DNA of 64,000 nt, from contig NC_079482.1 of assembly GCF_026230105.1 (NCBI RefSeq), positions 7,440,001 through 7,504,000 of the forward strand, read 5' to 3'. Positions 22,611 through 31,736 of this stretch are shown here, piece by piece. This DNA is from Diorhabda sublineata (lineage: Eukaryota > Arthropoda > Insecta > Coleoptera > Chrysomelidae). The position numbers and the translations under genes were made by a program. Within the stretch, counting starts at the first letter, position 1, and the number at the start of each line of letters is the position of its first letter. A model generated the notes under the pieces. That model was given only the letters and a program-made list of their open reading frames with translations, was not told the DNA's origin and did not search any database.

Positions 22611-24330
22611 CTAGTAACTGAATTTTTTCCCATATTTGTCTACTATCTCTGTTATCGTGTACTTATTTCCTCGTAAGGATTCAGATCCTGCGAAGGTCTT
22701 ATTCATCCCTACTTTAACAAGTGTGTCTGCTATGTAATTTTCCTTCACTTCAGTGTGTTCTAAATTCCTTTGGAGAGTAACTTTATTCCTTTTGCGTAAC
22801 TCATTTAACTTGTCCATTTATTCTCAAATAAGTTTGGATCTCATGATATTTGAGCTCATAGCTCTATTGGCTGCTTGGATATCAGAAAACATGATATTCT
22901 CATGTCTGAGATGAGATAAATCCTTTCCAAATTGAATTGGTCACATTTTTAGATTGCAAATACTGTATAGCCCGAAATAGACAGTAATGAAAATGAAATG
23001 TAGGTGTTCAATTCATACAAAGTTTTAATAAATATTCTCCATTTTGAAATTCATTGAAAAGTTCAGAAATACGGGTAATGTGTTATGCCCGGAAAAAGAA
23101 ACGTCAAAGGACAGTTAACAAAAATAACCATGAACGTTTTTTTGATCGAATCTAAGAAAAGTCGTCATCGTGGCTTAAAAAGATTGTCTTTACCAAGAAT
23201 TCTGAAGGAGATGGGTTAATTTTCGTATGTGATTAGGATACGTCAACGATTACATACTCGGGATTGTCGCAATATAGTGGAATAATGCGCCAGAATTCTT
23301 GCGTTATAGTATGAAAATCCTGAATATTTGAAAAATATTTGGTTTTCAGACGGAGTACATTTTCATTTGACAGGCCATACAAATCGACGCACAAATCGAT
23401 TTCTGAGCTTTGTCAAATCAGATGAGGTTCAAGAAGTTCCTTAACATAGTGCAAAAGTCAGTGTATGGTGAGCAGTTTCGGGACACGGAATCATTGGTCC
23501 ATACATAATGATAGGCAAGTCACACTTAATCACTACACTACATAGTATTTCAATTCTGTTGTGCACTTCTGACTTCCCTTATCCTTCACATTCTCCCGAC
23601 CTCCAATCTCCAGACGTATACATTTGGGGCAATTAATGCTGTTAGAACATTCTTCACGCACTTGAGACAATCCTTATTGCATAACATGACGAGAAACTTG
23701 CTACCTCGGTATGAAGTCTGAAGCGAGGAGAATCACATTCAGAACATGTAATAAAATGTTAATAATATGTATTTCTTGGAACAATAAAATAATTACAAGT
23801 TCAGTACTGTTTATTTCGGAATATACTGTGTTTCTGCTTGAAAAATAGTTTTTATATAACTCAAGCTTTCAGAGCGTTGAGGAGCCATCCGTGTATCATG
23901 GCATTTCTATTTATTTCTAATATAGTATTTGATCCATGCAGAAATCTTCAGGTTCTGAGACATGTCCCAGATTCGGTCAATGTCTGAGAGGAGCCTCATC
24001 GTATCCTTGATGACTACTTCTTTGAATATTTTAAGTTTTTCAACCACACTTCTACTTATTATTCAGACCAGATCTATTGCCACAAATCACTGCCCCATCC
24101 GTTAGAAATCTTCTTACTGTTACCCTTGTACATCCTCAGCAGTGGATCTTCGAGTTTCTTTGTTTCATCAGGGCTTTCGTCGCTTCACTAGTTATATCTT
24201 TCTAATGCTTGTTCCTTAAAAGGTTATTATTTGGAGTAAGTCCCGGATATGTACCCTTTGTTTTCCAAATTGACTGACTTGAGATTGAGGTTTTTATTCC
24301 TCTTAAAGATGACTAGGTAGGCCTTGTACG
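22611..24330 (-). pseudogene. I/LOA-type LINE: RT end plus RNase H, interrupted
   Basis: Minus strand, from high to low coordinates: an RT C-terminal part (KAYLVIFKRNKNLNLK, then DITSEATKALMKQR, VTVRRFLTDGAVI), then RNase H: YTDGS (23881-23895), TIFQAE (about 23831-23850), a transposon at 22963-23828, then FAICNLK, NIMFSDIQAANRA, KRNKVTLQ and HTEVKENYIADTLVKVG, ending near 22611. All four RNase H motif positions (D, E, D, then H..AD) are recognisable despite frame changes. The clade is judged from the RT-RNase H order and sequence feel. Confidence 0.75.
22963..23828 (+). mobile_element. DUF4817-group transposon nested in LINE RNase H
   Basis: The ends are inverse (CTGTATAGCCCGAAATAGAC at the left; the right end inverts to CAGTATATTCCGAAATAAAC), with TA at 22961-22962 and TG, a probable mutated TA, at 23829-23830. 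The plus strand keeps transposase pieces: NPEYLKNIWFSDGVHFHLTG (first catalytic D, about 23320), AKVSVW.AVSGHGIIGPYIM, then a deletion to a degraded C-terminus (IRSRRITFRTCNK-like). At 866 bp it is a deletion derivative. The insertion split an RNase H codon row. Confidence 0.8.
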
Positions 24331-24386
24331 ATTTGTCAATCAGTCCCACCGATCCACACCACTTTCTTTTACATATATTCAAATCC

Positions 24387-24698
24387 TTATTGAACTATGT
24401 CGTGCAGTAAATTCCCACAATTCGCGTTTGTGTTGATGACTGTGTTGATATACTGGTGTATATCCCTGATAGAGGGTCTCGTATTTGAAGAAATAACTTC
24501 CTTTATCAAGAATAGCTTAAATTTACCTCCATTTTTTGCCGGATTCGCGGTGGTGTATGATTTATAATGGATGTTTACACATGCACCACTATGAAATGCA
24601 CCATATTCTTTCCTTTCCAATAATATAGGATGCACCCACAATGACCTTTTACGTTTTTGTATTTCTTTTTGTTTCTTCTTGTACAAATAGTGAGCCAA
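24387..24698 (-). pseudogene. PIF/Harbinger transposase N-terminal fragment
   Basis: The minus-strand frame reads KRKRSLWVHPILLERKEYGA followed by FHSGACVNIHYKS. The (R/K)(R)xxWVHP...R...GxF/Y pattern is the conserved start of HARBI1-type nucleases, but the following residues lose resemblance (KFKLFLIKEVISSNTRPSIRD) and the DDE core is absent. No ATG opens the frame. Short and diverged, so this is a moderate call. Confidence 0.5.
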
Positions 24699-25284
24699 TA
24701 CAAGCTTTTTTTCTTATTATTCATTTCACACGTGCGTAATCTCTGACTACCAGTAGAAAACTATTAACTAGCGCATGTAAGACGGCAGTCCCAGGTAAAA
24801 TCCATCCGATAAAAAAATACATGTATAGGAAGGATAGCCGTTTATTAACGGTGCGTTGTCCTGTGAAAAATACGTACGTTTACAAGCGCTCTAACGGTTC
24901 CAGGAAACGCTTGCCTATGATGATTTGAAAAGTAGTTGGTGAACATACTCAAATAATTTTAGATTGCGTTATAAATTTAGTTTCATCATATTTACTGAAA
25001 CTATAATTCAGAAAATCATAATATTTGGGTAAGATAACACGTACTTGAGATACTTATTATGAGAGTACACACAAATTACGTTATTTATTGTGTTTGTATT
25101 ATATCATTTCAATTAAGTGCACATATACATACATATACGTGACTATTTTCGTTTGTTTGATATTCTAGCAGTTAATGACAGCTACTGTTAATAAAACCAT
25201 TAATGAAATAATCTAAAACTCTAAAATTATGGAAAGTTGAGAATCGAATTACTTACGAAACTATTGATGGGAACCGAAGAATTA
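24699..25284. other. No gene seen
   Basis: AT-rich, without open frames or repeat structure that I could identify. Confidence 0.5.
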
Positions 25285-25384
25285 TGGTATGGAATGGAAT
25301 TAAATGTACTTTTTATTACCACAAAGGTTTCATTTTATGAAAAGCGTGGCTACAACTAATTTGGTTGCGTTCCATTTCATTAAC
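25285..25384 (-). repeat. Copia LTR fragment following the RNase H end
   Basis: On the minus strand, directly after the pol stop (25380) comes a purine-rich AAGGAAGGG-type tract and TGTTAATGAAATGGAACGC, a TG start as expected of a 3' LTR. About 100 bp align with 25990-26125 in the opposite orientation. The LTR's far end was not located. Confidence 0.6.
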
Positions 25385-25928
25385 ACCCTTCCTTGAGACG
25401 CAACCCCATCTTCATTACACAATACATTTTTTTATCGGCAGTAGTAACCTTAGTTAAATTATCAGCAATCATTTCTTCGCCCTTAATATAACAAAACTTT
25501 ATTTTCAAATTATTAACATGATCTTTGAGGAAATGATAACGAATGTTAATATGTCTTGACCTAGATAAGTAGCAATCATTATTGGACAATTTTATTGCAC
25601 TCTCTTTATCATTAAATATGACGAATGGATTGCTCTGTTCTTTGCTGAGTTCAGCATGTAGTTGTTGGAGCCACAGGAACTTCTGCGCCTCTGATGACAT
25701 CGACATGTATTCAGTTTCAGTTTTAGATAGTGCCACATCAGCATCAAAATATCCTGTGATTTTCTCATTGCCTTCTTTGGTGTATACTAGCTTCAAGTCT
25801 TTAGTATCCTGCAGATATTTGAAAATTCTTTTCACCGCAATCCAGTTTGCAGCTGTGGGGTTTTTGTTGAATCTGCTCAGTGTATTTACTGCAAATGATA
25901 TATCCGGCCACCTACAGTAAGGAGCCAA
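25380..25928 (-). pseudogene. Ty1/copia pol RNase H fragment
   Basis: 182 codons without a stop on the minus strand encode the end of copia pol: CRWPDISFAVNTLSRFNKNP, WIAVKRIFKYLQDT, GYFDADVA, then TETEYMSMSSEAQKFLWLQQ, LSRSRHINIRYHFLKD and FCYIKGEEMIADNLTK. Between FDADVA and LSKTETEY the usual block of about 30-35 residues (W....RKSTSG...) is missing in frame, so the protein is internally shortened. Upstream pol, integrase and gag are absent. The plus-strand frame 25582-25920 is its shadow. Confidence 0.88.
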
Positions 25929-25989
25929 TAGCTTGTTGGACAGTCAGCAATTATTTCATCTGCCGTTTTACCACTAAACTTCATGCCAG

Positions 25990-26125
25990 CTTCAAATGGA
26001 TTAGTAAAATGGAACGCAATCAAAATTCTTTAAAGTGTGCGTGTGTATTATCAGGTTGTAGCCACGCTTTTTATAAAATAAAACCTTTGTGATAATAAAA
26101 AGTACATTTGATTCCATACCACAAC
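25990..26125 (+). repeat. Copia LTR copy in inverted orientation
   Basis: AAATGGAACGCAATC ... GTTGTAGCCACGCTTTTTAT ... AAAACCTTTGTGATAATAAA matches the inverse of 25285-25384, with an extra internal ~25 bp. LTRs of an intact element are direct repeats, so this arrangement is rearranged or comes from two insertions. Confidence 0.7.
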
Positions 26126-26149
26126 TACTCAATATTCTTTTATGGTAGT

Positions 26150-26715
26150 AGAGCGTGGTAACGATCCACGAACCTCTGGTAAGAAACTGGGGCCAAAAGT
26201 AGAAAATTAACTAAATGATGCATAAAGCGGATGCCGCAAGGGTAGAAGATAATATATTTACTATCAAGAAACTCAAAGATAAATCCGATCGCTGGGATAG
26301 AAATGCGTTATTTGGATTTATTAATATGGAGAAAGCTTTTTGGTAAGTACCGAGGGCAAAAATATGGAAAGGTTTGGAAAAATGAGAAATGTAAGTAATG
26401 AAGACGCAGAGATTACTAAGAGAATTACAGCTTGAACAACTGCTTGATCAATAAAAAAAGTATCAAGAAAGATAAAGCTAAATATTTATTATGCTATTTA
26501 CATACCGATATTGACTAAAAGCTGTGAAACAAAGACTCTCAAAGTGTATATTGCAAGTTGCAGAGGTGAAATATATTAGGCGTGTAAGCCGTGCTACAAA
26601 AATATCTATACACGATAGGATCTGTAGATTACGTTAATGGTGGGGTCATTTAGAAAGAATGGAAGATTCAAGATCAGTGAGGAATGTTTGTATGTACAGA
26701 ACATCTGACGCTGAC
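26150..26715 (+). pseudogene. RTE-type LINE remnant, internally deleted
   Basis: The plus strand reads NIFTIKKLKDKSDRWDRNAL, FGFINMEKAFW*VPRAKIWK (RT motif A region, usually FIDLEKAFDRVPR) and then, after loss of the YADD core, a C-terminal LRWWGHLERMEDSRSVRN-like segment (about 26630-26690). Frames are broken. Confidence 0.65.
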
Positions 26716-26734
26716 GTGCATACTTTCTATTACA

Positions 26735-28256
26735 AACTACTGACCTTACTGGAGTTCTTACCTCTAAAAAGCAAACTAATTCTATGTGGCGATCTCAATA
26801 TTGATTATTCCAGTGTGTGAACGAACAATTACTTATTAGAAGTGTCAGAGTAAAGTTTGACGTTGAAAAAGTAAACCAGAGTTACGCAATAAATTAAAAG
26901 AAACAAGATGTCCACCGAAATTGTAAAAATCGAAAAATTGGAGTATTGAGCCATCATCAAGTACCTGTATTTAGAAGGGTTAAGAGGTTAGCAGATTTAC
27001 GAAGATATGACATGATTTTATCAGACCGTCGAATTCGGCTAAAACGGATATGTGAATATTTCATATGAACGCGTTTATCATATAGTTCACGTCAATTTGG
27101 ACATGAGAAAAATTGCTGCAAAATGGATCCCCAAATGTTTGATTGTTGACCAAAAGCGTGCAAGGGTATAAACATTGCGTTCGATCTGTGCTCGATTTAG
27201 ACTTCTTCGACCACATTTTTACTATGGATGAGACTTGAGTACATTTCTATGATCCAGAAACAAAGCATCAGTCGATTGAATGGCGACACTCTAGTTCTCC
27301 AAGACCTAAAAAGTTTCGTGTTCAAAAATCTTCTGCAAAAGCTTCAGTTTTTTGGGATTGCCATGGAGTAATCATGATTGATTTTTTGGATAAGGGTAGA
27401 ACAATAATTGGAGATTACTTTTCGACATTACTCACCGTTCTACGGGAAAAAAAATGATGAGAAAAGACGCGGAAAGCTATCCAAAGGTATTTTGTTTTTG
27501 CAGGACAATGCCCCTGCACACAAATCTCATGTTGCCATGCAAAAAATTCGTGATTTAGGATTTGAATAACTAGAACACCCCCCGTATTCACCAGATTTAG
27601 TTTCGTCCGATTATTATCTCTTTCTTCAACTGAAAAAGTTTAAAAGGTCGTAAATGTTCTTCCAACGAGAAGGTTAATAAAAGCTGTTGAGATCTCTGCG
27701 AGTAAGAAGAAATATTTTTCTTGAGATGTCTAGAGACGTGGCAGGTTCGCTCTAATAAATGTATCCAATTGAGAGGAGAATATGTTGAGTGATAAAATAT
27801 TTTGACATTGAAATTTTGTTTGGTTCTATAGTAGGCTAAGAAATATTCAATATATCCTCGTAGACTATGTCGTGTCATCGTATGATCCAGAATCTACTGA
27901 GTGTACTGTCTTTAATTCAGTTCTATTCGATCATGAAGCAGTGTTAACAAAATCCAATACTAAAAATGCTCCTCGCATATTATGCCGTATCTTTTCGGAA
28001 AACATTTTTCAAAACTGTAAATACCGTTGTCAAACAACATGCTCTCTGGTGATGTGGACTTCGAATATTCTAGATTCATAAATACACTAACTAGTCTGGC
28101 ATCCAATTCTTTTCCCCTCAAATGTTTTAAAAATTAGCATAATAAACCCTGGTCCACTTATGGTTTACGTATATCTGCAAAGAAAATACGATCTTTATCT
28201 CACCTGAGGAACTTCTCGGATAGTGTCTTCTTCAAAAATTACGTGAAACTATACCT
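26735..28256 (+). pseudogene. CR1-like LINE endonuclease remnant, split by mariner
   Basis: The left part ends with LLEFLPLKSKLILCGDLNID (26770-26805), the conserved GDxN motif of LINE apurinic endonucleases. The right part resumes at about 27863 with DYVVSSYDPESTECTVFNSV, then LFDHEAVLTK (the SDH-type motif), and runs to LSHLRNFSDSVFFKNYVKLY at 28250. The segment 28080-28250 is about 85% identical by eye to 61920-62095. A mariner element lies between the two parts. Confidence 0.75.
26818..27862 (+). mobile_element. Mariner nested in LINE, 5' end lost
   Basis: It begins inside the mariner leader (GAACGAACAATTACTTATTA), matching the copy at 51324 from about 51390 onward, and ends at the terminus ATATATCCTCG|TA (27856-27862). 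The transposase (about 26908-27720, many frameshifts) retains MSTEIVKIEKLEY, VYHIVHVNLDMRKIAAKWIP, the second catalytic site QDNAPAHKSHVAMQKI and PYSPDL-like text. The first ~75 bp are absent. Confidence 0.85.
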
Positions 28257-28975
28257 ATAAAGTAATTGATACTATACTTGAGAAAATAGGCACAACATGG
28301 AGAGAAGCAAAAAACAGCAGTTGAAAATAAGAAAGGAAAAAATTTGTGTACAGTACATAAGTGTAAAGTTAGAAAACTGTTATCTGTAATATGTGGATCA
28401 GAAATATAAATATATAGAACTGTCTTGATGTCTTCAACTAGGTAATGATTATCAAATGCCATACTACGGATTTCGGATAATTACTACAATAGAGGATCTT
28501 AACCATAACTCTATTTGATGCTTTCTCTTTCTGTTGATAAATATTTTGAGGTATTAGATAAACGGGTAACCAATTAGTCTTTATGAAGGGTTTTTGCTGG
28601 CGCGTATGGATTTTTATTTACATTTCGATAAAAACAACAACCATAGTTGAAGAAGTGTATGCTGGTTATAACTGGTGTATTGTTTGGAATTATTAAGATC
28701 TGAGAATTAGACAGGAAGATCATAAAATAATTACAAAATTATCTGAATAAGAATGCGGAAATACTGGAAAAAATAACAAAGGCTTGCTTTCAACACTACC
28801 AATTTGGAGCTCAATCAGAATTAGCAAAACTCTATAAACGAGTAAAAAATTAAAATAATGCTTTGCTGTTGAAGGTTGAACTGCGAGATAACATTCCTCA
28901 AAAAAGTGTAAGACTATTAATGAAAAACAATTCGGAAGAGAGTGGGAAAATGATTAAAATTTTCAATTTTTCAGA
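28257..28975. other. No gene seen
   Basis: AT-rich. A 76-codon minus-strand frame (28232-28462) rich in F, Y and C has no recognisable domain. Confidence 0.45.
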
Positions 28976-28979
28976 GAAC

Positions 28980-30590
28980 TACTATGTAACAGAAGAGAGA
29001 AAAAACTAATACTTTTAACGTTTTTTTTCAAAATCACGAATGGTGATTGATCCTAAGTTCCTCAAGAAATTCTAAGTTAATTGTTCCGCTTCGTAAGTAG
29101 AGAACTAATACAAAATACGAGGTCTAGCTATTAAATAACGAGACTGCGCGCCTAGAGGGCGCTCTAGACGGATGGGGTAAAAACGAGTAGTGCGTTGGGT
29201 ATGTAGATATCTTGTCTATGCACGTCCCAAAACACATTTCCGTTACTATTATAGTATTTGTGGAGTCATGGTTTGAAACGAACGTGTTTTTTTCTCGTGC
29301 CGAGAACCATGTGTGACGAAAAACAGGAGCAACGTACCAATCTCAAATTTCTTGTTAAATTGAAAAAACTCCAACTGAGTGCTATAAATTGTTGCAAGAG
29401 GCCTATGGGGACAATTATCTATCGGGTGCGCGTGTTTTTGAGCGGTGTAAGCTCTTTAGTGTGGGCCGAGAGTGCAAATCAAAATTCAAAGCAATGTTGA
29501 TCGTTTTTTTCGACATTAACGGTATCGTGATGACTGAACTGACTACTATTTGTCACTTTTTGCAACATTGCGAGAACGTGTTCGTAAAAAACGGCCCGAT
29601 TTTGCACCAGGACAATGCTCCTGCCCATAACGCGCTATTTGTGAAGCAGTATTTGGCCAGTAAGCGCACTCCAGTGCTCACCCGCCCTACTCACCAGAGT
29701 ACAACGGGTGTTGAGAGCACCGTGCGATTTTTTTTGTTTCCGAAGATAGAATTTGGTCTGAAAGGGTCCCGATTTGAGTCGATGGAAGCGGTAAAGCAAA
29801 AAACGGCATAGCTCCTAAAGGCACTAACCAAAGAAGACTTCCAGCACTGCTTCGATCAATGGAAAAAACGTATGGAAAGATGTGTAGCGATGGGAGTGGA
29901 GTATATTGAAGGGGAGTATTCGAATATAGAATAATTTTTATAATAAAACCCTTCTTGGTAACCAGTCTCGTTATTTAATAGCCAGACCTAGTGAAACTGC
30001 AGAAAATCTCGTAAATATCGTAAATTGTTTGAAATTTACATAATTATCCTAAATTTTCAATGGTTCAGAAAACTTTGAGGAATAATGTGAACTCCATATT
30101 TAAATCCTCTAATGTATCCTTCAAGTGCTGAAGAACTTCAAATTCTTTTTAAGTTTTTGGTGTGTCAAATTTAAGTTTATAAATAGTTTTAGATCTGTAT
30201 TTTGTTTAAGTTTTTTTTTAAGTAACACTTTGGTTTTACTTTATGACAAAGTTTCTATCGTTGTTTTCTTTATGCCAAGAGCAAATTTTGATATAGTTTT
30301 CGTTTTACTTTATCTGAATTATTTTTCAAGCTTGACAACAATTTGTTATAAGCGGGTTGAGAAAAACTTGATAAATTCTGTTATTAATCATTTGATGAGA
30401 AAAAAAAAAAGAAGAAGCTAATACCTTCAGCAAGTTTTTTTTTAAATCACGAATTGTGGATTTATTCGGATTTGCTTCTAAGCTCCTCAGGAAATTCTAG
30501 TAAACAATAACCTTTGGTTATTCTAATATTAACAGATTATCGTATTGTTTGAAATTTACATAATTTATACGAATTTTTCGGTTATAAATC
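28980..30590. repeat. Direct duplication, first copy carrying a mariner
   Basis: Blocks recur in the same order: AATCACGAAT.GTG, CTAAG.TCCTCA.GAAATTCTA (about 29020-29075 and 30450-30500) and ATTGTTTGAAATTTACATAA (30024 and 30546). Subtracting the 875-bp mariner at 29118, the period is roughly 520-560 bp. The second copy has no mariner. Confidence 0.6.
29118..29992 (+). mobile_element. Mariner deletion derivative with both termini
   Basis: TA 29116-29117, then CGAGGTCTAGCTATTAAATA; the right end is TTATTTAATAGCCAGACCTA. ATG 29309 opens MCDEKQEQRTNLKFLVKLKK; the frame shifts, then 29389-29811 holds LLQEAYGDNYLSGARVFERC joined to KSKFKAMLIVFFDINGIVMT, HQDNAPAHNALFVKQYLASK and FFLFPKIEFGLKGSRFESME, with the stop at 29932. 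The part between the HTH and the central strand, containing the first catalytic D, is deleted, as is a piece around the third D. Non-autonomous but with usable ends. Confidence 0.88.
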
Positions 30591-30599
30591 GGTATAATT

Positions 30600-31120
30600 A
30601 ATGAATAAACTAACGAAGAACTCGTCTCTTTAGAGGCAGAAGAAATTAAACTGTTATTCGATATGACCCTAAAATCTAACAATTCGACTTCTATGTTAAT
30701 AAACTGAATGAACCTGTTCTGAAAGTAAATTCTGTGAAATTAGTGTTAATGCTGCTTTTACATTAACAATATTATTTAGGGTTTACCTTCCATAAAAATT
30801 CTTGTACCCAGTGGCCAGATAAAATTAAAAGTATTGTGTCTCGAAAGTGACCAAAAGAAGGCTTTGTAAAATACTTTCAGATGGTCGTTAGAGCGCCGAA
30901 CCAAATAATTTTGTACTGGAATCCACTGATTAAATTTATAAAAAAATTTTTCAATAAAATTGACCTTGATGGAGAAGCATGAATTGCTCCACAGAATCCA
31001 TAGTATGTTTTAGTATGATTACTCCTTAACTTTGTGCTCTGGTGTCTTATAAGTAATGTACGTGTATCAATTTGTCAGCTACGTACTATTAGTTTGTGAG
31101 CTCTAGCATTATGTTAGTGG
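30600..31120. other. No gene seen; probable mariner leader near the end
   Basis: AT-rich. The last ~100 bp lead without interruption into the mariner ATG at 31128 and are likely its 5' untranslated part; the terminal repeat was not identified. Confidence 0.4.
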
Positions 31121-31736
31121 AAAAAAAATGGATAAAAAGGAATTTCGCATGCTAATAAAGCATTGCTTTTAGGAAATAAAAGTCAAGGCTTGCATGATAA
31201 ACATGATTTGGACTTTGCCACAGAAAAATTAACCGTTGATAAGTTTAAATGAGGTGAAATGGGTACCGAAGACGATAAACCCAGTGGACACCCTAAAGAG
31301 GCTTTCACCGAAAAAACATCAAAAAGTTCACAAAATTATTTTGGATAACCGTATAGTGAAGCTGTTGGAAATAACAGTGAACCTAAAAATATCAAGGGAA
31401 TGTATCGTGAAAGAATGTTCGAGTATATGAAAGCTCTGTTCAAAATCGGTACCATGATAACTCACAGTCAACCAAAAACAATAACAAATTGAGCAGAGTT
31501 CGCACCTGTTCAATCGCAATAAATCCGAATTTTGGCGTCGATATGTGGCAGTGGATAAAGCATGACTCTATTATTTCACACCGGAGTCAGTCGAGTGGAC
31601 TAAACGTGATAAACCGACTCCAAAGCGTGAAGAGACGCAAAAGTCGGCTGGTAAGGTTAGGGCAGTATTTTGGGATGCGCGTAATATAATTTTGATCGAC
31701 TATCTTCAAAAGGGAAAAAACCATAAACAGCTTCTA

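Noticed and set aside
25582..25920. 112-codon plus-strand frame
   Set aside because: It is the antisense of the copia RNase H frame.
30125..30421. 98-codon frame rich in F, V and L
   Set aside because: It lies in T-rich sequence within a duplicated non-coding unit; no motif, likely chance.
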